From Leguminivora glycinivorella (taxonomy: Eukaryota > Arthropoda > Insecta > Lepidoptera > Tortricidae), in the NCBI RefSeq assembly GCF_023078275.1, contig NC_062971.1, forward strand, positions 13,764,001-13,828,000: DNA of 64,000 nucleotides, given 5' to 3'. This document shows, one piece after another, positions 1-14,100 of this stretch. Below the pieces are notes generated by a model, which did not search any database, had not been told where the DNA came from, and was given only the letters and a program-made list of their open reading frames with translations. The translations under genes and the position numbers were made by a program. Every line of letters begins with the position of its first letter. Position 1 is the stretch's first letter.

Positions 1-1048
1 GACTTACATATATTTAAACAAAAGTCTACAATCGGAAGTGAAATACCTTCTCCCCTGTTGTGGTGCAATGGGGTTTAAATATCAAAAAAATATATAAAAG
101 AAGATATTGACTGACTGAATTTGGCACGTAGGTTCCTTATATAGTGTAGAGAAGCACTAAGAAAGGATTTTTCAAAATTCGCCTCCTAAGGGGGTCAAAT
201 GGGGGTTCAAAGTTTGTATGGGAAAACAATGTTAATTTCACTGTTTTATTCGAAACTTCACAGGAGGGATCCTAAAAACATATGACTAAAGACGTGTTTC
301 AGGTTTTTTGAAAATCTAACCCCTAAAAGGGTGAAAAGGGGGTGATAAAGTAAAAAAACAATATGGGTATCGTTTTTATGATTAATCGGGTCGCTGATCA
401 CGATAAATACAACGCTTTTAAAATCTAACGAGGCGGAAGTGAAATATCTTCTCCCCGTTATAGTGCAATGGGGTTTAAATATCAAAAAATATATAAAAGA
501 AGAAACTGACTGACTGACTAACTGACATATCAACACACAGCCGAAACCGCTGGTCCTAGAAATTTCAAATTTGGCACATAGGTTCCTTATATGGCGTAGA
601 GGAGCACTAAGAAAGGATTTTTCAAAATTCTTCTCTTAAAAGGGTGAAATGGGGGTTCAAAGTTTGTATGGGGAAACAAGATTAGTTTGACTATTTTATT
701 CGAAACTTCACAGGAGGATTCCTAAAGACATATGACTAAATACATGTTTCAGGTTTTTTGAAAATTTGACCCCTAAAGGGGTGCAAAGGGGGTTAAGTCA
801 AAAACACAATATGGGTATCGTTTTTATGGTTTATCGGGTCGCTGATCACGATAAATACAACGATTTTAAAATCTAATAAGGTGGAAAAGAAATTTTCTCC
901 CCTGTTGTTGAGCAACGGGGTTAAAATATCCAAAATAGCCATAAGTATAGGTTTAGTTTTTATCTTTACTTCTGGTTCAAGAGATTTCAAATTGACACGG
1001 AAGTTCCTTAGAGGAGCACTAAGAAAGGATTTTTCAAAGTTCACCTCC
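1..1048. repeat. Long-period direct repeats, about 420-450 bp, in the C2CD5 intron
   Basis: The block beginning TTGGCACGTAGGTTCC recurs at about 121, 571 and, diverged, 991. It carries the same downstream text: AGAAAGGATTTTTCAAA, CGAAACTTCACAGGAGG, GGGTCGCTGATCACG. This is two and a half units of a dispersed repeat with (CTGA)n-rich segments. Minus-strand ORFs across it are short and diverge between copies, so no gene is claimed. The leftmost 1 kb of the window therefore holds no C2CD5 exon. Confidence 0.8.
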
Positions 1049-1060
1049 TAGCGTGATAAT

Positions 1061-1073
1061 TTGACAGGGGCAA

Positions 1074-1111
<38 letters not shown>

Positions 1112-1420
1112 TCAGGGACAGGGACAGTGACAGGGACAGGGACAGGGTCAGGGACAGGGACAGTGATAGGGCCGGGGATAAGAATAGGGATTGGGGTCGG
1201 AATAATCGGTCGGCAATCGATATCTAGGCAGTGTAAAATGCAGGTGGCTCAGTGGGAAGGGATTAGTAAGTAGGCATCGGCGAGTATCCTGCATCCGTAA
1301 TAACTATTACATTCAATGTGCTGTAAGAAGATCGTTGTTTGCTTGCCTTTCATATGTTTACGTTTGCAATAAGTATAAGTAAAATGGAAAAAATTTTACC
1401 CTACCGACCATAGCGTCAAG
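1061..1420 (+). repeat. Repeat element with (GGGACA)n tract, left copy of an inverted pair
   Basis: A hexanucleotide tract (GGGACA with GTGACA and GGGTCA variants) fills about 1061-1170. It is followed by AATCGGTCGGC (near 1208) and, from about 1325, AAGATCGTTGTTTGCTTGCC and AATAAGTATAAG. The same series of landmarks occurs in reverse at 2235-2545. The ORF of Thr-Gly repeats over the hexamer is an artefact of the simple repeat. Confidence 0.75.
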
Positions 1421-1767
1421 ATACTGGCTATGTGGGTTGTATGAAGTTTCCCCAGTATATTATTTATATAGGTAAAATACATACATATTCGTACCTACTA
1501 CCTACGCTGTGTAACAATTCTACAATCATTGCAATGTAAGTATTTACAAGGCAATTATGATTCTTAACATAGTTTAAAACTTTTGATGCAAGTTAGGAGC
1601 CCGGCTTCTTCTATCGCCAAGTTCTACCTAACGAATCATTTAGACGGCGTGCAAACTCGCATGCGATTTTGATTACATTGCGGACTGTTAAATCTTACAC
1701 AATGCAGAACAACAATCAAATACCGCAATGTAATGAAACTGGCATGCGAATTCTCGCACCGTGTGAA

Positions 1768-1903
1768 TATACTCTGTCAAACAAGTCTGTCAGTAAATAA
1801 GAACAAAGAAAACTATACATCCTTTTCTTTAGGGTGCTAGAGAAAAAGATACCTATAGTTTTCTTTGGTCTTATTTACTGACAGACTTGTTTGACAGAGT
1901 ATA
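1768..1903. repeat. Perfect-stem hairpin, about 48-bp arms (MITE-like)
   Basis: ATACTCTGTCAAACAAGTCT at 1768 and its continuation to about 1815 is repeated as reverse complement at about 1858-1903, with a loop of some 42 bp. It sits about 40 bp beyond the donor of C2CD5 exon 10 in the gene's direction. Confidence 0.85.
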
Positions 1904-1945
1904 GTATCGGAGTAAGTTTCGGCACGCCGGAGCCATGACACTGAC

Positions 1946-2156
1946 CTGCATGCGCAGCTTGGCCAGCAGCAGCTTGTGCAGCTCGTACTCGAGGAAGGGC
2001 AGCTGGTCGGAGATGTCGCGCGCGCCGGGCTCGGCCTGCGGCGGCGCGCGGCGCGCGCGCGCGGCCACGGCCGTGAGCGGCACGGCCGCGCTGTACGCCG
2101 CCAGGCTGGCTGGTTTCGCGCACGTTGCGAGCAACACTGCGGGCACGCGGGCGCGT
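1946..2156 (-). CDS. C2CD5: C2CD5 exon 10 (last exon visible)
   Basis: Acceptor TTCCACAG|ACGCG, donor ATGCAG|GTCAGT, phases 2 in and 0 out. It encodes RARVPAVLLATCAKPASLAA, then a GC-rich Ala/Arg stretch, then DISDQLPFLEYELHKLLLAK LRMQ. This matches vertebrate KVPDVLFTTIDLPTDA and ISNLLPFMEYEVHTQLMNKL. The exon is much more GC-rich than its surroundings. It is separated from exon 9 by 9.6 kb of repeats and is bracketed by inverted repeats. The next exon is not in positions 1-1945. Confidence 0.9.
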
Positions 2157-5100
2157 CTGTGGAAAACTTACATATGATAAAAATTACAAGAGTAAAAGCT
2201 GACAAGTTTCTTTAACGACACTATATGATCGGTGGGTAAAAAGTACTTTTTTCTATTATCCCTTACAATTTTCTACATTTTGCTTATACTTATCGCAAAC
2301 GTAATCTTCAAGCAAGCAAACAACGATCGTCTTAGAGCACTTTGATTGTAAGAGACCGCCGACCGATTATCCGTATCCCTCTAACGATACCCATATTATC
2401 CGTATCCTTATCCGTATCCGTTTTCGTATCCGTATCCCTATCGCTATCGCTATCGCTAACGCTATGGCTATCGCTATCGCTATCCCTATCGCTATCGCTA
2501 TCCCTATCGCTATCGCTATCCCTATCGCTATCCCTATCCCTTAAATATCAAGATAACACTAAGTTCTCGCGCTTTGTACACATATTTAAAGTCACATACA
2601 GGTCGAATGCGATTAATTAACATTATTTTTACCTTTTTTCCCAACGTTTCGGCCAGGTTGCACTGGCCGTGGTCGCGGAAGACTGACGTCCCAGCAAAAT
2701 GTCACCGGAGATGTAAACAACACAAAACTACCCGATATTAATTTATATAAATGTTCGGGGTAGACAAATAAATATAATCTACCCGCATGCAATTATTTAC
2801 GACATCACATTAGAAACCTCAAAAATAACAGTACTTCTCCACTATTTAATGGATGTTATTATACATATAAACCTTCCTCTTGAATCACTCTATCTATTAA
2901 AAAAAACCGCATCAAAATCCGTTGCGTAGTTTCAAAGATTTAAGCATACAAAGGGACATAGGGACAGAGAAAGCGACTTTGTTTTATAATATGTAGTGAT
3001 AGTGAAGTGATAGTGATGATAGTGATGAAGTGATGTGATTATCTTAAAAGAAATCATGTTAGCGAAATAAAGTTATTCGGTATGTAAAAAGCTAAAACCT
3101 TTTCGATGTCAAAGAGAAGCCATATTATAGGAGTAGGTACGTACAGTCAACCAATCTGAATCCTATGTCATAGGCCACTGTAGACCTCTTTCACAGACTA
3201 TGTTCCAAGATTATGTTCCAAGAGTGTACGTAATTAGAATTTTTTAGCAGAATTCTAACAAAAAATCTGCCAAACAAAATCTTATTGCATATGCAGCATA
3301 AGGACCTTTTTTTTCAGATGGAAAGCTACATATGCATCTTATATTTATAATTTTCTAGGGCTGTATTACCTATCTAGCATTAGAAATACAAGGCTTAGCA
3401 CAGAACAAGACCAACCATAAAAATGCTTAACTAATTTGCCAGCTAAATTTAAACCTAGGTATCGGTACTTAAACGTATAGATACTTTTGATATTTTTATT
3501 ATTTAGAACTTATTGATACTCTTAGATATCAGCATTTCTGTTACCATAGAATTAAAACGTAGATAACACTCATTTCATCTACCGACTAAGGGCATCTGTA
3601 ATCTACATACAAATAAGGCCCGGCTAAAAGTCTCGAAATGTTATGTACATTTTATAATTAGATAAGTGTAAATGGGTCAAAAATTTGGGTCCATGTGCAA
3701 TAGAGGCCTTATTCCTAAAGACGAGCGTTTTTTGCAAAATAGAACCTTTTTCATTCAAAATTATAAAGAAACTATAAATGATTATTAAAAAAATTATAAT
3801 GTTCCTAAAAGTACATATCTTAAGCTAGCAAGTCAATTGGTACTACTTTAAAATATGTCTTTTTATACTTCCGAAAAATCAGTTTTTTCGGAAGACGTTT
3901 TCAATTTTCATAGTGGGATAGCTCGTTTAGAATCGTGATTGTGCTGTTAAAAATGTTATTTGGGGTAATAAATGATCACAATCCTATTTGTTATATCCTG
4001 TACGAGTTAGCTAATACTTTGACATTTTAAGATTTACTTGAAATGGTGGATAAATAACCTTCCGTATCCTCCCCATTTTTTCGATAAAAAGAGGTTTACA
4101 TTATGTATTTTTCCTGCGATTCCTGCATTTTTTGTAACTCTTAAATAATATTATCCTAAACTAGAACTTCTTATTGACCTATAAGAAAAAAATCATACAT
4201 ATAAGACATACCTTTCTGTCGATAGACATGTTTTTAAAACACCTGAAATTCGAATAAAAGACACTGTGCTAACGCGAGCCCGCTCAGTCTGCGCCGAGCG
4301 CTCGAAGACAACGGACCTGCGTTTGATCGTCCGGCGCACCTAGCTTTCGTAAGCAGCTCGATAGTTCCGAGAAGTGCCGTAAACTGCGACTAAACAAATC
4401 TTGATCCTTTTTACACCTTATGCAATTTTAGCATTCGACATGCTTTTCATATGATTTTGGATTTTAAGTTATACGTGAAGTTTGTTGAGAGTTTGAATTA
4501 TTATTATATTTTGGGACCAGGATGAGGTTCTGGTTCTCATGATGATGGAGTCAGGCAGGAGATGTTCAACAGAACTGCTATTCTACTTATCATAACTCCA
4601 CCATGTTTGGGCTCATTAGATTTGGGCTGATGAGCACCATCGATCTAGATGAGGTCCAAGGTCTCATGATGGAGTCAGGAGGTGGTCAACAGAACTGCTA
4701 TTCTCCTCATCATAACCCCATCATGTTTGGGCTCATTAGATTTGGGCTGACGAGCACCATCGAACTAGATGAGGTCCAAGGTCTCATGACGGGGTGAGGA
4801 GGTGGCCAACAGAACTGCTATTCTCCTCATCATAACCCCATCATGTTCGGGCTCATTAGATTTGGGCTGACGAGCACCATCGAACTAGATGAGGTCCAAG
4901 GTCTCATGATGGAGTCAGGAGGTGGTCAACAGAACTGCTATTCTCCTCATCATAACCCCATCATGTTTGGACTCATTAGATTTGGGCTGACGAGCACCAT
5001 CGAACTAGATGAGGTCCAGGGTCTCATGATGGAGTCAGGAGGTGGTCAACAGAACTGCTATTCTCCTCATCATAACCCCATCATGTTGGGCTCATTAGAT

Positions 5101-8100
5101 TTGGGCTGACGAGCACCACCGAACTAGATGAAGTCCAAGGTCTTATGACGGGGTCAGGAGGTGGCCAACAGAACTGCTATTCTCCTTATCATAACCCCAT
5201 CATGTTCGGGCTCATTAGATTTGGGCTGACGAGCACCATCGAACTAGATGAGGTCCAAGGTCTCATGATGGAGTCAGGAGGTGGTCAACAGAACTGCTAT
5301 TCTCCTCATCATAACCCCATCATGTTTGGGCTCATTAGATTTGGGCTGACGAGCACCATCGAACTAGATTAGGTCCAGGGTCTCATGATGGAGTCAGGAG
5401 GTGGCCAACAGAACTGCTATTCTCCTCATCATAATCCCATCATGTTCGGGCTCATTAGATTTGGGCTGACGAGCACCATCGAACTAGACGAGGTCCAAGT
5501 TCTCATGATGGAGTCAGGAGGTGGTCAACAGAACTGCTATTCTCCTCATCATAACCCCATCATGTTTGGGCTCATTATAAATATGTGGAAGGTCGTTAAT
5601 AATAATAAATGTTTTATTAGGGTACCCCTACATGTAAAGAGGGGGCAGATATTTTTTTTCATTTCAACCCCAACGTGTGATATATTGTTAGATAGGTATT
5701 TAAAAATGAATTAGGTTTTACTAAGATCGATTTTTGATAATTTTCATATTTTCGGAAATAATCGCTATAACTTTTGAACCATATGTTTAAAAATATGAAA
5801 AAAATCACAAAAGTAGAACTTTACAAAGACTTTCTTTGAAAATTTGTTTTGAACTTTATAGGTTAGTTTTTGAGAAAAATACGGAAAACTACGGAACCCT
5901 ACTTTTGGCCGGTTTTTATTTTATTTTAATACTTTTCTGTGCTATTCATACATAGCCACCCTAGGGGATTCAGTATTGACAGCTTCTTTTTTTTCTTTCT
6001 GCATATATTTGTTTCCGCTTTTAAGTTTATTGTAAATAAGACTGCTTGCACTTACATTGAGATTATAATTACATAATGCTATTAAATTAAATCTAATGAA
6101 GCGTTGTTTTATTTCCTAAATCTCAAAACCCTTTAAATCGAATATGTATAGTAATGAGCAAAAATTTTACCGCGGCTTTCCAAACCGACGATGCTTGATC
6201 AGCTACTTTTAGAACGAACATGTATGTACATATGTTGATTTTCACCCTTTAAAATGTTTCTAAGACGCAACGTTTTGCAAATTTGGTCACGTCATGCACA
6301 GTTAAACTGTGGAATGAATTGTCGCCAGCGGTATTTCCGGACCAATGCGACCATCAAACCTTCAAGAAAAGAGCTTACATCCATCTTAAAGGCCGGCAAC
6401 GCACCTCCAACACTTCTGGTGCTTCTGGTGTCCATGGGCGGCAGTGATCGCTTACCATCAGGCAGCCTATCTGCTCGTTTGCCTCCTATCCCATAAAAAA
6501 ACGTTTAATATTTTTTAAGAAAAAAAAAACCGCCGCCTTTCGGGTTGTGGTGAAAGCTACTTGCGAATGTTGGATTATGTAGAAATGTGTAGGTATTTTT
6601 TAAAACTGCTTTTAATGCTTTAATTATTTGATGGCAACACAAATCAATATACGTATAACGCTAAGGTTTGAGAGTTTCTCAATTCCTCATGAATCCGATT
6701 ATAAGAAATCGAAGCTTGACAAACTTTGACTTGAAAACTCAATAATTATGCTTAACAAACATAACTAAATAAATGTCACTGTTCTGGACTTAAATGCATG
6801 CTTTTCTTACAAAAATACCAAAGTCACTATGAGTGTGCCGTTCAGATTTGAGGAGTTCGGTTCTGACCATCATCAGCAGTTCCACTGCACCAAATGTCAC
6901 TGTTCCGGACGTAAGTGTATGCTGTTCTTATAAAAATATCAAAGTCACTATAAGCGTGCCGTTCAGATTTGAAGAGTTTGGTTCTGAGTTTTCTGACCAT
7001 CATCAGCAGTTCCACTGCACCAAATATCACTGTTCTGGACTGGACGTAAGTGCATGATGTTCTTATAAGAATACCAAAGTCACTATAAGTGTTCCGTTCA
7101 GATTTGAGAAGATCGGTTCTGATCTGACCATCATCAGCAGTTCCACTGCACCAAATGTCACTGTTCTGGACGAAAGTGCATGCTGTTCTTATAAAAATAC
7201 CAAAGTCACTATAAGCGTGCCGTTCAGATTTGAGAAGTTCCGTTCTGGCCATCATCAGCAGTTCCACTGCACCAAATGTCACTGTTCCGTACCTAAATGC
7301 ATGCTGTTCCTTTAAAAACACAAAAATCACCATACGTATGCCTTTCAGATTCGAGGAGTTCCCTCGATTACTCCAGGATCCCATCATCAGAACTGGGTTC
7401 TGAGAAAAATGGGACCAATCTGTATTCATATACATTCAATTTTTTTTTTTAATCGGTCCAGTAACAACGGAGATATCGAGGAACAAACATAAAAAAATGA
7501 AAAAAATAAATAAACATACAGACGAATTGAGAACCTCGCCTCAAATCTCTCAGATTTGAGGCGACGGTTAAAAAGTGACACATCATGAGCAGTTCCAATG
7601 CACCAAATGTCACTGTTCTGGACGTAAGTGCATGCTGTTCTTATAAAAATATGAAAGTCAGTATAACTGTGATAATTTCCGAAAATATTAATATTAACTA
7701 TAAAACTCCCGTGAGACTCATACATATTTAAAAATATTTTAAGCGGGTTACTCACGTATTAAGTCGATATAGCGTTCGACATGTTTCGGCTCAATTTCGA
7801 GAGCCTTTCTCAAGAGTAGCGACACCCCGCCTTTACATGTCGAGAGCGCGACGCATACTGCGGGCGCTTCCTCGGTGCGCGCGGCTGCTGAGGACAGGCG
7901 CAGGGGGGGTCGGCGGCGCGGGCTGAGGACAGGCTCTCGAAATTGAGCCGAAACATGTCGAACGCTATATCGACTTAATACGTGAGTAACCCGCTTAAAA
8001 TATTTTTAAATATTAATATTATCAAAAAACGATCTTAGTAAACCCTTATTCATTTTTAAATACCTATCCAAAAATATATCACACGTTGGGGTTGAAAAAA

Positions 8101-11100
8101 AAATCAGCCCCCACTTTACACTTTACACTAATAAAACATTTTTTTCCATTTTTCATTTTTGCACTTTGTTGACGTGATTGATATACATATTGTTACTAAA
8201 TTTCAGCTTTCTAGTGCTTACGGTTACTGAGATTATCCGCGGACGGACGGACGGACGGACGGATGGACAGACAGACATGGCGAAACTATAAGAGTTCCTA
8301 GTTGACTACGGAATCCTAAAAAACAGAAATCACTATTAAACTATTCTCTAATTTCAAGTTCCTAACTAAAATTTTCCTAATAAAAAAAAACATTTGATCC
8401 CGCTACAAACTTTCACCCCCTTTTTTCCTCTACTAGGGGTGTAAATTTTCATAATCGATTCTTATCTCTTCGAAATTTTGTTAATGCAATCTATACAAAT
8501 TTCGACTTTCTAGCTTTCGTAGTTTCGGCTCAGCGGTGTTGGTTGTTGAATCAATCAATTAGGAAACCTGAATTTATATATGTACATGTAGACTAATACT
8601 ATACTTTTACTACATTCATATACCTTATTTACTACTACCATACCATGAATATGAAATTAAATAAAGAGTCCCCATATAAAATTGAAAATTATGTTATTAG
8701 CAATTTAATTCAAAACTATCAAGATTATTCGTGTCTGCGTTGAAACGCGCGTTGAGTTGCCGGTGCTCGCGTACCGAGCGCCAACGCCATCTATCGATGG
8801 CCGTTTCGTGAAATTGATGAGCGCTCTAAGGAGTAAGGGGTCTTAAGTAGGTGCACATGGACCCAAATTGCTGCATGTATGAAATAAGGCCCATCAGTAA
8901 GTTAACAAAAATTAAGGTATTTCTTACATACCGAATTAAGCGTAATTGTGTCGCTTAACTTCAAACCTGGATAAATCCATTCTGCTATAAGGTTAATATA
9001 TATTTTTTATATATTCAATCTTAAAGCAGAATGGATTTAAGTATCCAAGTTTGAAACTAAGCGACACAATTGATAGTATGTATCTAGGAGATATTTTCTT
9101 TACAAATACAAATCGTATTATTCAAGAGCGCTATGATAAAAGCACGTCGAAATAAAGTAAAATTGACAATATTTACCGATGAGATTGTGCTCTGTGTGTA
9201 ATGGTAAACATTATTAATATGAAAAGTAATTGTTTCAGTTAGAGCATCTTCACTTGTTCACTATTTGTAAAATTTATCTATCGTCAATTTCGTCTTACTC
9301 TTTAGTTGTGAAACATGGGTGACAAAGGATGACAAGCTGAAAGTGTTTATCAATACGTCCTTCCGGTCGCCGGAAGGAAAAGAATAAAAATATATGGATA
9401 TGTATATTATAATATTTATCCCGTAGGACAGCAGGTAACTCCAAACTACTTTAATTAACTACCTAATTTTAATGTTGTCTTCGGTTACCGCGATAGTTAC
9501 TCATAAAATAAAACTATGGAAACGGATTAAATCGCGTATTTAGTATTCGCGGATGAGTCGTATGTGGGGCAGACAAAACGAAGTATTTCCACGTGTAAGG
9601 TGTCCCCAATATTTATTTAATTATTTAATTACTTACCATAATCATAATGTAATAAAATGTGCATTTTTTCGTGGTTACCAACATGCATACCAACCATAAA
9701 AATGCTTAACTTGCCAGCTAAATTTAAACCTAGGCTATTTAAACGTATAGATACTTTATATACTTTTATTATTTCGATCTTATTTATACTTTTCGGCAAA
9801 GCATTTTTGTTACCGCAGAATTAAAACGTTGGTAATACTCATTTCATCTACCTACTAAGGGCATATGTAATGTCAATGCAAACAAGGCCCGGCTATTAAG
9901 TTTCGAAATGTTATGTACATTTTATAACTTGATAAATGTAAATGGTTCAAAAATTTCGTGCAGTAAGTAACAAAAGTAAAAAGTAAGTATTATTTAACAG
10001 AAAAACTATGGGTCTTATTTGATGCAGGTATGAAATAAGGCCCATGCCGCCCATGTGTCCACATGTTCACAATCTTCGATACACAAGAAATAGCGCTGCG
10101 GAAATAGAGATGGATCGGATATAATCTTCAAAGATGAGCTATCAACAGCGCCAGTATTTGAGTGGTGGCCTCAGAGTGGAAGGCGACCCCGCAAACGCCC
10201 AGTACTTATGATACACAATACACATAAACACAATACATTATAATATTTATTGCCCCGTAGGACAGCAGGCTACCCCACACTACTTTAATTAAGTACCTAA
10301 TTTTGTCCCTTTAAACTTAATATGAAATAAAGTCTGCCTATCTTGACCACATTGACCTTGACGCACTGCTTGTTAAGACTGGACCCCTCTAATTTAGAGT
10401 ACCATATCCTAAATGCATAGTCCTGAATAAATGTGTTTTAGACGACAGACCGTAGTATAAATACTTATCACAAAATTTGATGATTGAATTCATGAACACA
10501 ATGTTTACACAAAGTTATAAAACTTAAGAAGCCAGCGATGGGCCTTATTTAGAGAAGTAACTATTTAGGGCATTTTTTGATTCTATGTCTGCGAAGAAAC
10601 GGCATGATTGATAAAACTTAAAAGAAATATAAGCACTGGGCCTTATTAAGGGCAGGTACTGGTACCAACCTGAACAAACTATGTATTACTAAATAAGGCC
10701 CATCGTTTTTTTTTATATTTTAAAACATGACTTAAATTATTAATATTATGTCTGTTTTTATTGTGTGTAAATAAGTACATATAATATGACTAATATAACT
10801 ACTTACCTAATTGGTGTTCGGCAGAATAGTAATAAATAAACAATGATGACCGAATACCAAATTTTCGGCAAAATGGCTGAAAAGACCGAATACCAAATAG
10901 TTGCCTAATATTCGTGGAATCTATCGTAAAATACAGCATAACTTTATAATTGTTACTAGTAAACCAATGACGAGAAAAGTTATGCATGTATAAAATAAAC
11001 CTATACCTGTATGCAATTGTTACGTACCTATACTTATAAAAATATGGACTTAGTATTTCCACAGAATATATAATACAGATTCAAACTTTCACGATTTTTA

Positions 11101-14100
11101 CACATATTTAAAATTGCAAACGGGACTTAATCGCGTATTTACTATGTTTTAAACACTAACCTCCGACGTTTCAAGGACGGCATTGTCCCCGTGGTCTCGG
11201 AGCAGGCAGACTGGTCTTTTTAAAAGCAATATAAGTGAGCATTGTTTTTATTCGAGCTCATCTTGGCTTTAATATTTACTGCAGTATCAGCGCGGTCGAC
11301 GGCGACGTCGGCGCCGACATACTATTGAAAATTGACCAGCAAAGTGGAGATGGACCGGCCATATGCTAAGAGACAAGTAGGAGAAATGGAGCAAAATCAT
11401 AACGGATTGGTACCCTAGAGGTTGTACTAGGGGCCAGAAGAAACCTCGAACAAGATGGGAGGACGAACTCAATCTTACAGTGGACCCGAAGTGGAGAAGA
11501 GTGGCCCAAGATAGACCCCAATGGAAAGAGCTAAAGGAGGCTTTTGCCAAGCGGTACACTGAATTAAGAGACATTCTCTAATTCAGAAAAAAGGGGCTTA
11601 ATAGATAGATAGATCAGCGCGGTCATGTGATATAGCCTATCGAAGTGCGAAAAAGGTGGGGCGCAGCTACGCGCTAGGCTAAATCACTAGTGCTGATACC
11701 GTTGGTTCTACAAAACATTTCAACATGTCAAGTTACGGTGTCGCAAGTGATGTGAAGATCCATTACCGACTCGCATATACGCACACACTACAACAGCTAT
11801 ACCTGCAGCCCTGGCACACGGAGAGCTCGGCGCGGTAGGGCCCGGCGCCCGGCGAGTAGGGCACGTGTGCGAGCGAGCACGAGTCTTCCTCGCGGCGTTC
11901 CCAGCCGCACTCCAGGTCGATCACCGCCGCCGTGCCCGACGCCGATAACACACATACGTCCTCGCTACGAAATAATAACAATATTAAAGAAATGCGACAT
12001 TTGAAATATCTAACACACGGTGAAGTTGTATTGTAGCAGACGCGCGATGCAAACTTAATAAACTAGCTTTTACCCACACGCTTCGCTTGCGTTAAATTCG
12101 AAAACTGCGGAATACTTCATACAAATTTTCACCCCCCTTTTAAGACAGGGTTTAGAAATAGACAAAAAGTAGCCTATGTCACTCTCTACCCCTTAATTAG
12201 ATCTCTATCTCTATTTTTTTTAAATCATGTCAATTCGTCGCTCCATTTTGCCCTGAAAGACGGACAAACAAACAGACACACACACTTTCCCATTTATAAT
12301 ATTAGTATGGATAGTCTGATGCGCATGGCACACTGCATCTGATTTGGACATAGTTCCGAAGTTTAAGCGAGGTAACGCGCTATGTGCTGTTTATATTGAC
12401 GTCACGCTCGATCTTCGGCGAACATCGTGCGAATTAGATACAATGTGCCATGGTGGTCACTGGTAAACCCAAAACAAAACACGTTCGTGCCTGTTTGTTG
12501 TTTGGGGCTGCCGTTGTTTGCCAGTCGTCAAACATGTTGAACAGTCATAAATAGGGCTGTAAGGAGACTAAGACCAATGTAAAACTTGCACTTACCATAT
12601 AGCTGCCGTCTCTGTGTAGGCTATAACAGCGTTGCAACGGAGCGCTCTCGCGTGCGCGCGTAGTTCAGTGCGCAGCTCGGCCCACCAAGCTGCTCGGGAG
12701 CTGCTCTCGCCACCGCCATCCATCAACTTTACTGAGCGAGCGCAAACTGTGCCACCTGGGAAACAAAATCATAATGTGAACATGTTATCGGAGTATCAAA
12801 TGCCCATTTAGAGTAGCTAGACCTGGCTAGACAAAATATGTGATTGGTCGAGGAGCAGACCGTGTAACGAAATTTGCTCCAATGACTGAGTACCTAGTCT
12901 AACGTATCTACGATACTTACCGATGTGCACAATGAAGCCCGGTGGATACTCCGACATAGTGAGGAAAGGGTACTCGAGCATCTCGAGATTATTGCTGTTC
13001 ATCGAGGGTCGCAAAATGGCGCCTCCGCCGCTGCCAGTGTTGCCGACTGACGCGTTTAGTGAACCACCTGGATAACAATGAAGTTGGCTCACAAGATTTT
13101 CTGTTTTGAGAGTATACACGGTTAAAATACCCAAATATGCACATTAGAATGCTTCATAACAGGCTGCTGGTATGAGGAAACTAGGAATACATATTCGGCT
13201 GTGCTGTGAACTACAGCAATGTAGTTATTTTAAAAAGCTAAAAATCCAGTCTATTGCTGATTCTTAAAATTTTGACATAGTGATCACATTTACGGGTTAA
13301 AGATTTTATAAACTGACCTTTTGGAGTAACACTAAGGTCAGAATCCGACGACCGACGATGGATCCCTTGAGGCGTGGACGCGGCCTCCAGCGACGAGTTG
13401 GGCGCGTGCGCCTGTGCCGAGCCGATCCCGTCCCGATTGCCGTACGACTCGTGCCGAGCGTGCCTCGGCGAACCTTTCTCCGCGATCTTCTCTCGCTCCC
13501 GCTCCCTGTCCCTGTCAACATCCCACGCTGCATGCGAGTTATCACACACACTAGCCTGGTTAGTGTCGCTACACTCACACTTATCATTACATAGACATGT
13601 ACCGTCGGTGTCTATACTCTCGGTTTGGTCTATACTAGTCTCTGGCAATGAGGGTATGGTCGCTAACTTGGACACGCCGCTAAGGACCGGATGAAAGTGT
13701 TGCAACATAGGCGCGGGTGGGACGGATGAGACGAGGTTAAAGTCGGTTTCGTTGGACATTTTATGCGACTCGTTTGAACGTACACTATCCTGCCTGACTA
13801 GTTTCTTATGATTTGTGTCACCCGATTCAACGCTTTCCGATTCAGAATGTGTGATAGCTTTATTTGAGTTGTCTGCAGACATTTCTTGCTGCTTAGACTT
13901 CGAATCACTTGAAACGTTATTACCGTCAGAAATAGTTTGAGGTGTATTTCCCTGTGTATCTTTCTCACGTTCTTTGTCTTTTGATGTAGTATCAGTTGCC
14001 TTTATGTTTTCATTTTCCAAGTCCTTTTTATTTCTAGCTTCTTCTACTTTCTCTAATTTTTCGTTGACGTCATCAAAGAACTTTTGTTCGTGCTGTGGCG

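Noticed and set aside
1061..1170. Telomere-like hexamer array
   Set aside because: Most insects, including Lepidoptera, use TTAGG. The GGGACA tract is interstitial and tied to a repeat copy that has a different hexamer at 2385-2540.
1061..1273. ORF of Thr/Gly/Ser repeats
   Set aside because: It is only the translation of the (GGGACA)n simple repeat; the tract is part of a dispersed repeat.
4510..5575. CRISPR array
   Set aside because: Units are contiguous 120-bp repeats without unique spacers, in an insect intron.
6842..7435. 197-residue minus-strand ORF with repeated LKSERHAYSDF
   Set aside because: Product of a 120-bp minisatellite inside a dispersed repeat. No splice or promoter evidence, and units drift in length so the frame is not kept.
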